A stretch of DNA of 64,000 nt from Bradyrhizobium liaoningense (lineage in GTDB: Bacteria > Pseudomonadota > Alphaproteobacteria > Rhizobiales > Xanthobacteraceae). Of this stretch, positions 1 through 6,741 are shown one piece after another. A program made the position numbers and the translations under genes. Positions within the stretch are counted from its first letter, which is position 1; every line of letters starts with the position of its first letter. The notes under the pieces were generated by a model. It saw only the letters and a program-made list of their open reading frames with translations. It had not been told where the DNA came from and did no database searches. The DNA is taken from assembly GCF_018130785.1 (NCBI RefSeq), contig NZ_JAFCJT010000012.1, positions 147,842 to 211,841 of the forward strand. The letters run 5' to 3'.

Positions 1-2
1 TC

Positions 3-299
3 ACCGTCTTCTTTGCGGTCGGCGCCTTCCTGTTCGAAGACCGCGTGGTGCACTGGACGCGGGAGTTCGTGCTCGCGCTCGGCTGGCTCGCCGTGGCGCT
101 CTCGATCGGATCGATCGGGCTGTTGTACTGGCTGATCCGGCACGCTGCGGCGACCTCGGTTGCAAGCCTGTTCTACCTGGTGCCCGCCGTCACGGCGCTG
201 ATGGCCTATCTGCTGTTCGGCGAGAAGCTCGATGCGCTGGCGATTGCCGGCATGGCGATGTGCGCGGCAGCGGTGTTCGTGGTCAACCGGCGCTTCTAG
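3..299 (+). CDS. EamA/DMT-family transporter, C-terminal part (5' end outside window)
   Basis: The reading frame is open from base 3 and ends with TAG at 297-299, so only the last 98 residues are present. They contain three hydrophobic stretches (ALGWLAVALSIGSIGLLYWLI, then a segment around SLFYLVPAVTALMAYLLFGE, then AIAGMAMCAAAVFVV). The 'YLVPAVTALMAYLLFGEKL' pattern followed by a last helix and a short basic tail is typical of the second EamA repeat of drug/metabolite transporters in the inner membrane. Substrate cannot be told. The internal ATG at 45 is not the real start. Confidence 0.85.
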   Translation, partial: TVFFAVGAFLFEDRVVHWTREFVLALGWLAVALSIGSIGLLYWLIRHAAATSVASLFYLVPAVTALMAYLLFGEKLDALAIAGMAMCAAAVFVVNRRF

Positions 300-396
300 G
301 CAGGCAGGCTAGTACGTCGGAATACATCCCTGACGTGCGGCGCGCGCTCGTGTTAGGCTGGACTGATTTCAGCTTCCCTTTCACACGGTGATTTCC

Positions 397-1143
397 ATGA
401 AAAAAGCGCGGCGCGCACTGCTCGGCAGATCCTTGAGGCCGGTCCGGATTGCCTGCATCAACTACGCAGAGGAGATGATGAGCGAACGGATGATGGGAAG
501 GCTCACGGCGGCGCTCCAGAAATGCTACGACGAGCATTTCCTACCGGTCTGGGGTTATCCCATCGACCTCGACGTCACCCGAAAGCCGAAGCCGACGGAC
601 TGGCAGCTGCTCTACTTTGACGACGCTACCCACAAGAACTTCCTCGGGCGGCACGAGCTAACGCATCGTGGCCAGCCGATCTCAAAGATCTTTCTGAAGG
701 CACTCGGCGAGGACGATCCGGTCAGCCTGGCGGCATCACACGAACTGTTCGAGATGGTTCTCGATCCCATGGCCAATCTGTGGGCCGACAAGACCCGGCA
801 CACCCAATATGCCTACGAGGTCTGCGACGCCGTGGAAGAGGAGTCTTTTCTCGTCAACGGCTTTCCGATGTCGAACTTCGTCTATCCCTCCTGGTTCGAG
901 CCGTTCGAGCATCCCCGCGGCACCAAATTCGACCATATGGGATCGCTCAAGGCGCCGTTCTCGATGACGGAAGGCGGCTATGTCATCAAGAAGGTCAACG
1001 GCCGGAAGGTGATCAAGCAGTTTGGCTCACCCGAGAAGAGGAGGCGCTTCGCGAAGGAGGACCGGCGCGGCCATCGTAGCGAATTTCGCGATCCGAAGGG
1101 AGAGCATCACCCGGGCCGGCGCGCAGCCAAGCGGCGAGGGTAG
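397..1143 (+). CDS. conserved hypothetical protein with a metallopeptidase-like HEL motif
   Basis: 248 residues from ATG 397; an in-frame GTG at 388 is a less likely start. No signal peptide or membrane segment. Residues about 114-124 read SHELFEMVLDP, so His115-Glu116 followed by Asp resemble the HE(x)n(D/H) signature of some zinc peptidases, but a full HExxH is absent and activity is only a guess. The tail, from about residue 205, is strongly basic (KRRRFAKEDRRGHRS, ending RRAAKRRG), which could bind nucleic acid. It converges with the H1-like gene across a shared hairpin. I do not recognise a named family. Confidence 0.75.
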   Translation: MKKARRALLGRSLRPVRIACINYAEEMMSERMMGRLTAALQKCYDEHFLPVWGYPIDLDVTRKPKPTDWQLLYFDDATHKNFLGRHELTHRGQPISKIFLKALGEDDPVSLAASHELFEMVLDPMANLWADKTRHTQYAYEVCDAVEEESFLVNGFPMSNFVYPSWFEPFEHPRGTKFDHMGSLKAPFSMTEGGYVIKKVNGRKVIKQFGSPEKRRRFAKEDRRGHRSEFRDPKGEHHPGRRAAKRRG

Positions 1144-1152
1144 GGATAAGAG

Positions 1153-1184
1153 AGGTCTCCGGGCGCCCCCGCACCCGGAGACCT
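1153..1184. terminator. bidirectional hairpin between convergent genes
   Basis: AGGTCTCCGGG (1153-1163) pairs perfectly with CCCGGAGACCT (1174-1184) around a 10-base C-rich loop. It sits 10 bases after one stop codon and 16 bases beyond the opposing one, so it can end transcription of both. No clear U-run follows on either side. Confidence 0.6.
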
Positions 1185-1199
1185 GCTCGAGCGTGGCGA

Positions 1200-1505
1200 T
1201 CAGCGCTTGGCCTTCTTTTTCGACTTGGCGGTCTTCTTGGCAGACTTCTTCGCGGACTTCCTGGTGGCCTTCTTTGCAGCCTTCTTGGCCGCTTTCTTCG
1301 ACGACTTTTTTGCCTTCTTCGCAGATTTCTTGGACGCCTTCTTGGTTTTCTTCTTGGAAGCCTTCTTCGGCGCTACTTTCTTCGCGACCTTCTTGGCGGC
1401 TTTCCCGACCTTCTTGACGGCCGTGACTGCGGCTTCCCCGGTCGCTTCCACGGCGGTGGTGATCGTGTCCATCGCCTGTTCGGTGATCGGCTTCTCGTCG
1501 TCCAT
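1200..1505 (-). CDS. histone H1-like lysine/alanine-rich protein
   Basis: About 101 residues from ATG 1505, preceded by GGGGGACGAT; a GTG 12 bases upstream is possible. An acidic N-terminus (MDDEKPITEQAMDTITTAVE) is followed by an almost pure Lys/Ala/Ser tail of KKxxKKAxKK repeats from about residue 35 to the end. This is the composition of bacterial H1-like proteins (Hc1/AlgP tail type), which bind DNA without sequence preference. Because of the repeats, all frames of this stretch are open. Role inferred: nucleoid binding or chromatin compaction. Confidence 0.8.
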   Translation of the reverse strand: MDDEKPITEQAMDTITTAVEATGEAAVTAVKKVGKAAKKVAKKVAPKKASKKKTKKASKKSAKKAKKSSKKAAKKAAKKATRKSAKKSAKKTAKSKKKAKR

Positions 1506-1571
1506 ATCGTCCCCCACGGTTTGTATGGAGCGATGACGATAGCGGGTTTCAAGATTGTGTCAAAGCAACGC

Positions 1572-3017
1572 TCAACCTTTGCGGATCTTTGCGTAGGCGG
1601 CGAGCGCGCGCTCGCGCCCCTTCGCGTGGTCGACGATCGGCTGCGGATAGGTCTTGCCGAGCGTGACGCCCGCACTCGCGAGCTCGATCGGTGTTGCCTG
1701 CCAGGGCTGATGGATCAGCTTGGCCGGCACGTCTTTCAACTCCGGCACCCAGCGCCGGACGTAGGCCCCATCAGGATCGAACTTCTCGCCCTGGAGAGTT
1801 GGATTGAACACGCGGAAATACGGCGCGGCGTCGGCGCCGCAGCCGGCGACCCATTGCCAGTTGGCCGGATTGCTGCCGGCATCCGCATCAACCAGCGTGT
1901 CCCAGAACCAGCTCTCGCCGTCGCGCCAGTCGATCAGCAGATGCTTGACCAGGAAGGACGCCACCACCATCCGCACCCGGTTGTGCATCACGCCAGTGTG
2001 CCAGAGCTCGCGCAGGCCGGCATCGACAATGGGATAGCCCGTGCGTCCGCGCTGCCAGGCGGCGAGCGCTTTCTTGTCGCCCTTCCAGGGGAAGCCATCG
2101 AAATTCGTTTGCAGGTTTTCCGTGGCAAGGCCGGGATGATCGTGGAGGAGATGGCGGCAGAACTCGCGCCAGCCGAGCTCGCTCAGGAACTTTTCGACGC
2201 CGGGCCCGATCGCAGGATTCTCCGCCGCGGCAAAGCGCGCGGCGTGCCAGACCTGGCGCGGGCTGATCTCGCCGAACCTCAAGTGAGGCGACAGACCTGA
2301 AGTGCCCTCGCGGTCCGGGCGGTCGCGGTCGCCGACATAGAAGCGCGCGGTGTGCTCGAGGAAGTCGCGCAGGCGCTCGCGGGCCGAGGCTTCGCCCGGC
2401 GTCCAGCTCTCGCGCAGGCCGCCAGCCCAGTCGGGCTTTGCCGGCTCGAGCTTCCAGCTCTCCAGCGCGTCGCTGGCGAGCTGCGGCGCAGGGCGTAGCT
2501 CCCTCGGTGCGGGCAGAGGCTTGGGCGGATCGCCCAGCGACAGCACCCGCCGCCAGAACGGCGTGAACACGCGAAGACCCCGGCCTTCCTTGTTGCGGAT
2601 CGCCGAGGGCGGGACGAGCAAGTCGCCGGGGAAGCTCCGCGAGTCCACGCCGAGCTTTGCCAGCGCCGCTTCGAGCTGCCTCTCAGCCGCCTGATGCGGC
2701 GACTGCGCGATCCCGTTCCAGTAGACGGCGCTCGCTCCGCTCTCGCGCGCCAGTTCAGTGATCACCCTGGCCGCCGGTCCCTTGCGCAGGATCAGCGATC
2801 CGCCGCGCGCGGAGATCTCGGTGCCGAGGGCCCGCAGCGACTGCGCCAGCCACCAGCGCGCCGCGGCGCCTGCTGCTCGCCCGGCCGCGTCATCCAGCAC
2901 ATAGAGGCAGATCACCGGCGTGCCGTTCTTGGAGGCGGCGTGGAGGGCGGGGTGGTCGGACAGCCGAAGGTCGTCGCGGAACCAGACGATGATGGGCGGC
3001 GCGCTTGGCGTAGTCAG
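1572..3017 (-). CDS. phrB: deoxyribodipyrimidine photolyase (cryptochrome/photolyase family)
   Basis: Light-driven repair of pyrimidine dimers. The protein starts near PPIIVWFRDDLRLSDHPALH, the N-terminal antenna-binding Rossmann fold of class I photolyases. The C-terminal FAD domain follows: TSGLSPHLRFGEISPRQVW, FLSELGWREFCRHLL, then GYPIVDAGLRELWHTGVMHNRVRMVVASFLVKHLLIDWRDGE and DADAGSNPANWQWVAGCGADAAPYFRVFNP, all family hallmarks including the flavin-contacting Asn/Trp region. Length about 480 fits. The start is odd: no ATG, GTG or TTG lies in frame near the N-terminus. The best candidate is CTG at 3017, four bases after GAGGA. The frame stays open upstream to 4196, but that part is antisense to the chemotaxis gene. 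Confidence 0.93.
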   Translation of the reverse strand: MTTPSAPPIIVWFRDDLRLSDHPALHAASKNGTPVICLYVLDDAAGRAAGAAARWWLAQSLRALGTEISARGGSLILRKGPAARVITELARESGASAVYWNGIAQSPHQAAERQLEAALAKLGVDSRSFPGDLLVPPSAIRNKEGRGLRVFTPFWRRVLSLGDPPKPLPAPRELRPAPQLASDALESWKLEPAKPDWAGGLRESWTPGEASARERLRDFLEHTARFYVGDRDRPDREGTSGLSPHLRFGEISPRQVWHAARFAAAENPAIGPGVEKFLSELGWREFCRHLLHDHPGLATENLQTNFDGFPWKGDKKALAAWQRGRTGYPIVDAGLRELWHTGVMHNRVRMVVASFLVKHLLIDWRDGESWFWDTLVDADAGSNPANWQWVAGCGADAAPYFRVFNPTLQGEKFDPDGAYVRRWVPELKDVPAKLIHQPWQATPIELASAGVTLGKTYPQPIVDHAKGRERALAAYAKIRKG

Positions 3018-3131
3018 GGTGTCCTCGTTTACAATTTGGCAACCATGCCGCGCGGCTCGGTGTGAACCGTCGTTAATGCGACCGTAAGCCGGATGCAGGA
3101 ATATGCAGGAATTACGGGGGTTGTTCCATTC

Positions 3132-4862
3132 ATGTCTAACCGTTCGACGGCGAAGTTCCTGCCGCAATTCAAGCTGGGTACCAAGTCCGTCCTGTGCGCC
3201 GTGCTGCTGATCGCCGTAAATACGGCGCTCGTGGTCGGCGCCGGCTACTGGTCGCTCACCTCCGCCTTCAACGATCGCGCGCTGCGCGACATCGAGGTCA
3301 ATCTGCGCACGCTGGCGCTGGCCTTTGCCGAGACCGTTCCCGACGCGAAGATCACGATGCGGGATGGCGCGGTGGCGCGCGCCGAGATCCCCAAGATGCC
3401 CGATTTCAAGGATCACGCCATCGTCGATCGCGCGGTGTCCTATGTCGGCGGCAATGCGACCCTGTTCGTGTTCGACGATGCGAGCGGGCAGTTCGTCCGC
3501 CGCTCGACCAACGTGAAGAAGGAGAATGGCGACCGCGCTGTCGGGACCCAGCTTGCCGCCGATCATCCCGGGCAGGCCGTTCTGCGCCGCGGCGAGGCGT
3601 ACAAGGGCCCGGCCACGCTGTTCGGCAAAACCTTCATGACCGCCTATTTCCCGGTCGCGGATGCAACCGGCAAGGTCGTCGGCATTCTCTATGTCGGCAT
3701 CCCGATGGCGCAGTTCGAGAGCATGCTGACCCAGGCGATATCGAGCATGGGGGCCGCCGCGGGCCTTGCCGCGCTCCTGGTCCTGGTCCTCACCTTGCTG
3801 GTCGTCCGCCGCGTCACCAAGCCGCTCACCTCGGTCACGCGCTCGCTGACGGCGCTCGCCGAAGGCCAGAGCGACGTGGAGATCGATTGCGAGGATCGCG
3901 CCGACGAGATCGGCGAGATCGCCCGCACGGTCGCCGTGTTCAAGAGCAACTCGCTGGAGCGGGCGCGCCTGCGCAGCGAGCAGGCGGCGGCTTCGGCTGC
4001 CGCTGTCGAGCAGCGCAAATCCGACCTGCGCAACTTCGTTGAGGAATTCCGCGGCAGCGTCGGCGGCATCCTCGACAAGGTGCTGAGCTCCTCCGGTGAG
4101 TTCGAACGGGCGGCGCGGCAACTCACCGACACTGCGCGCTCCACGGCCGACCTGTCGGCGCAGTCGGCCGGCGCATCCGAGAACGCCTCCGAGCACGTCC
4201 GCACGGCGGCCTCAGCCTCCGACGAGCTGTCCCAGTCGATCTCCGAGATCACCCGCCGGGTGCAGGAGTCCAACGAGATCTCTGCCGAAGCGGTGCGGCA
4301 GGCCGAGGCGACCGACCAGCGCATCGCGCAGCTCTCCGAGGCGGGCGCGCGCATCGGCGACGTCGTCAAGCTGATCACCTCGATCGCCGAACAGACCAAC
4401 TTGCTGGCGCTGAACGCCACCATCGAGGCCGCGCGCGCGGGCGATGCGGGCCGTGGTTTCGCCGTGGTGGCTCAGGAGGTCAAGACGCTTGCCGGCCAGA
4501 CGGCCAAGGCGACCGACGAGATCTCGAACCAGATCGCCAGCATGCAGCTTGCGACCGAGGAGTCGGTAGCTGCCGTGAAGGGGATCGGCCAGATCATCGA
4601 ACGCATCAGCGGCATCGCGAGCTCGATCTCGGCTGCGGTCGAGCAGCAGCGGAGCGCGACCCACAACATCGCGGCCAGCGTCCGCGCTGCGGCCTCCGGC
4701 ACTGCCGACGTCGCGATCAATGTCCGTCATGCCGCCAAGGGTGCGAGCGAGACAGGCGAGACCTCGAGTCGGATGTTTGCTTCCGCCCAGGCGCTGTCAG
4801 GCGAGAGCCTGCATCTCAAGGCCGAGGTCGACGGCTTCCTCGAGCGCGTGCACGCGGCCTGA
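3132..4862 (+). CDS. methyl-accepting chemotaxis protein with periplasmic Cache sensor
   Basis: 577 residues from ATG 3132, chosen because the first membrane helix then starts near residue 15. Order: TM1 (about 17-38), periplasmic sensor (about 40-200) with FGKTFMTAYFPVADATGKVVGILYVGIP, typical of the Cache_3/Cache_2 type; TM2 (about 204-226); HAMP (about 226-278, KPLTSVTRSLTALAEGQ); long coiled-coil signalling domain. The hairpin tip EQTNLLALNATIEAARAGDAG lies near residue 420. No CheR-tethering pentapeptide is visible at the C-terminus (FLERVHAA). Ligand unknown. Divergent from the photolyase gene. An alternative in-frame ATG at 3093 would add 13 residues. Confidence 0.93.
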   Translation: MSNRSTAKFLPQFKLGTKSVLCAVLLIAVNTALVVGAGYWSLTSAFNDRALRDIEVNLRTLALAFAETVPDAKITMRDGAVARAEIPKMPDFKDHAIVDRAVSYVGGNATLFVFDDASGQFVRRSTNVKKENGDRAVGTQLAADHPGQAVLRRGEAYKGPATLFGKTFMTAYFPVADATGKVVGILYVGIPMAQFESMLTQAISSMGAAAGLAALLVLVLTLLVVRRVTKPLTSVTRSLTALAEGQSDVEIDCEDRADEIGEIARTVAVFKSNSLERARLRSEQAAASAAAVEQRKSDLRNFVEEFRGSVGGILDKVLSSSGEFERAARQLTDTARSTADLSAQSAGASENASEHVRTAASASDELSQSISEITRRVQESNEISAEAVRQAEATDQRIAQLSEAGARIGDVVKLITSIAEQTNLLALNATIEAARAGDAGRGFAVVAQEVKTLAGQTAKATDEISNQIASMQLATEESVAAVKGIGQIIERISGIASSISAAVEQQRSATHNIAASVRAAASGTADVAINVRHAAKGASETGETSSRMFASAQALSGESLHLKAEVDGFLERVHAA

Positions 4863-4894
4863 GGGGCGATTAGTCCTGGCGGTCGAAGGACCGG

Positions 4895-4998
4895 CCCCAA
4901 TGCGCAATTGCACATTGGGGAATTTCGAGATCCCCGGTTCGCGCTTTCGCGCGAACCGGGATGACTTTTGCGGTTGCCAGGCGCAACCGCCAAAAGTC
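4895..4998. repeat. cluster of three consecutive palindromic hairpins
   Basis: Three strong inverted repeats lie in a row between the convergent chemotaxis and peroxiredoxin genes. First: CCCCAATG (4895-4902) with CATTGGGG (4913-4920). Second: CCCGGTTCGCGC (4933-4944) with GCGCGAACCGGG (4949-4960) around a TTTC loop. Third: GACTTTTG (4963-4970) with CAAAAGTC (4991-4998), whose inner parts GGTTG/CAACC also pair. The last overlaps the peroxiredoxin stop codon. They may act as a bidirectional terminator; their style also suits mobile palindromic repeats of this group. Confidence 0.7.
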
Positions 4999-5656
4999 AC
5001 TTCGGCTGCGGTACGATCCGGATGTAGGGCTTCGGTTCCTTCCAACCCTGCGGATAGATCGTCTTGGCCTCGTCGTTGGAGACCGAGCCGGCGATGATGA
5101 CGTCCTCGCCCTGCGACCAGTCGGCCGGCGTTGCGACGCGATGCTTGGCGGTGAGCTGGAGCGAGTCGATGACGCGCAGGATCTCCTGAAAATTCCGCCC
5201 CGTGGTCATCGGATAGACCAGCACCAGCTTGATCTTCTTGTCGGGGCCGATGATGAAGACGTTGCGGACGGTCTGGTTGTCAGCCGGCGTGCGGGTGAGG
5301 GGATCGCCCGAGGTCGAGGCCGGCAGCATCTCGTAGAGCTTCGAGACGTTGAAGTCGGTGTCGCCGATCATCGGATAGTTGGGAGCCTCGCCTTGCGTCT
5401 CCTTGATGTCCTCCGACCATTTGGAATGGCGGTCGACCGGATCGACCGAGAGGCCCATCAGCTTGACGCCGCGCTTGTCGAATTCCGGCTTCAGCTTCGC
5501 AAGCGCGCCGAGCTCGGTCGTACAAACCGGCGTGAAGTCCTTGGGATGCGAGAACAGGAGGGCCCAGCTATTGCCGATCCAGTCGTGGAACTTGATCTTC
5601 CCTTCGGTGGTCTCGGCTTCGAAGTCGGGCGCGGTGGTGCCGATCGGGAGTGTCAT
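4997..5656 (-). CDS. 1-Cys peroxiredoxin (Prx6 type)
   Basis: 219 residues; reduces peroxides in the cytoplasm. The active site FTPVCTTE holds Cys45, the only cysteine in the whole protein, so this is a true 1-Cys enzyme with no resolving cysteine. The C-terminal extension (LQLTAKHRVATPADW...VIIAGSVSNDEAK...YIRIVPQPK) is the dimerisation domain of the Prx6 group and separates it from AhpC. Catalytic partners Thr42/Pro43 and the later Arg are in place. Monocistronic; a 7-bp inverted repeat about 60-80 bases upstream is a possible regulatory site. Confidence 0.95.
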   Translation of the reverse strand: MTLPIGTTAPDFEAETTEGKIKFHDWIGNSWALLFSHPKDFTPVCTTELGALAKLKPEFDKRGVKLMGLSVDPVDRHSKWSEDIKETQGEAPNYPMIGDTDFNVSKLYEMLPASTSGDPLTRTPADNQTVRNVFIIGPDKKIKLVLVYPMTTGRNFQEILRVIDSLQLTAKHRVATPADWSQGEDVIIAGSVSNDEAKTIYPQGWKEPKPYIRIVPQPK

Positions 5657-6037
5657 GGTTCTACCTCATCTCATTGAATTTACTTGGTAATTCATCTTTT
5701 GTCGTCGCGGTCAGTATAGGGTCTCAGCGACCCTAAGTGAACCGCTTCAAGTAAAATGTGAATTCCTTCTTTGAACGGCCGATTTCCTAGCACCTTTCTG
5801 TTACAGGGGCGCCTGCGGCGAAACATCTCCACCGGAGCCGCACGGTCTCGATTGCCCAGATAATGCCTTTTATGACTCGCATCACGCTCGCCCGACGCTC
5901 TCCGGAACCGAAATGGTCCTCGTGGCGACTAATCGGCAACCATTGAGAAAAGTCGCGATCCCCGTATCGAATCATTAACCACCCCTTTACGCCGGCATGA
6001 AAATGCTGGTCGATCAGAAGAAATCTGGAAGTGAACT
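5657..6037. other. non-coding stretch upstream of two divergent genes
   Basis: 381 bases between the peroxiredoxin and the 190-residue hypothetical gene. It is more AT-rich than its surroundings (for example 5741-5790 and 5965-6037), as expected for divergent promoters. Apart from the inverted repeat at 5717-5735 I see no gene, RNA or repeat in it. Confidence 0.5.
5717..5735. promoter_or_regulatory. 7-bp inverted repeat upstream of peroxiredoxin
   Basis: TAGGGTC (5717-5723) and GACCCTA (5729-5735) are perfect inverted arms around TCAGC, 61-79 bases upstream of the peroxiredoxin ATG. Position fits an operator or a leader hairpin. It does not match the OxyR spacing pattern I know, so the regulator is unassigned. 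Confidence 0.35.
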
Positions 6038-6610
6038 ATGTCTGCCGCTGCGCCTAAGTCCGTTGACTCGCCGTCCCTCGAACCGTCCTGCCGCGATACC
6101 GCGGCTCATGCATTGACCGTCGTGCGCGACGGCGTGATCACGGGCGAAGGCCCGACCACCAAGGGCCGGGTCCACTTTTCCCGCTCGCTCGATGCCGATG
6201 ACACCGCCTGGTGCGCGCGCATCCTCACCGCCACCGCGGTCAACGACCAGCCGGTCAGCCGTGCTGAAGCCGAAGCCCTGTTCGAGATCAACGAAGCCGC
6301 GACCGAGCGCACCGATGCTGGCCGGTTCGACGATTTGCTGGCCAAGGCCGTCGCCCATTATGCCGCGAGCGCCTCGGGTTTGAAGGTGCCGCCGCGCAGC
6401 GTCGCGCTGTCGGCAGAGTCCGACATCGAGAGCTGGGCGCCGTCCTACGCGTCGAAGGTCAACAGCGAAATGCTGGAATGGATCGCCGGCCAGATGCGCG
6501 GCAAGCGCCAGAACAACCGTCGTCTGATGGCGATGGTGGCGACTTTCCTTGGCGCCACCGCGCTGCCTCTGGCAGGCCAATTGCCGAACGTGTTCGACAT
6601 CGGCATGTAA
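6038..6610 (+). CDS. conserved hypothetical protein with C-terminal hydrophobic segment
   Basis: 190 residues from ATG 6038, with weak purine-rich sequence (GAAGTGAAC) ahead. Residues 15-60 contain RDTAAHALTVVRDGVITGEGPTT, the middle is rich in acidic and Ala residues (SRAEAEALFEINEAATERTDAGRFDDLLAKAVAHYAAS), and the end holds NNRRLMAMVATFLGATALPLAGQLPNV, a possible single membrane anchor or amphipathic helix. I do not recognise the family. A strong rho-independent terminator follows about 105 bases after the stop, and a palindromic repeat lies between. Confidence 0.75.
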   Translation: MSAAAPKSVDSPSLEPSCRDTAAHALTVVRDGVITGEGPTTKGRVHFSRSLDADDTAWCARILTATAVNDQPVSRAEAEALFEINEAATERTDAGRFDDLLAKAVAHYAASASGLKVPPRSVALSAESDIESWAPSYASKVNSEMLEWIAGQMRGKRQNNRRLMAMVATFLGATALPLAGQLPNVFDIGM

Positions 6611-6618
6611 GAACGAAA

Positions 6619-6663
6619 GCGTTTTCGAGCGAATTGGAATACCGGCTCGCGTGAAGAAAACGC
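6619..6663. repeat. short interspersed palindromic repeat (GCGTTTTC/GAAAACGC type)
   Basis: GCGTTTTC (6619-6626) and GAAAACGC (6656-6663) flank a stretch reading GAGCGAATTGGAATACCGG then CTCGCGTGAA. From memory, near-identical elements are scattered in intergenic regions of Bradyrhizobium and other Rhizobiales genomes. Only one copy was seen in this window. Confidence 0.55.
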
Positions 6664-6713
6664 ATTAAAATAAGAATCAGATCGTCGCGCCCCTTGCGGG
6701 GCGCCAGAGCAAG

Positions 6714-6741
6714 CGGCGGGGTTATTTCCCCGCCGTTTTTT
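6714..6741 (+). terminator. rho-independent terminator of the 6038 gene
   Basis: CGGCGGGG (6714-6721), loop TTATTT, CCCCGCCG (6728-6735), then six T. A textbook intrinsic terminator reading rightwards. Its loop holds the reverse complement of the stop codon of the convergent phosphatase gene, so coding sequence and terminator overlap. Confidence 0.88.

Noticed and set aside
3018..4196. Upstream extension of the photolyase reading frame (to 874 residues)
   Set aside because: It runs antisense through the chemotaxis gene, has a composition typical of shadow frames at high GC, and matches no photolyase region. Similarity begins only at the normal photolyase N-terminus.
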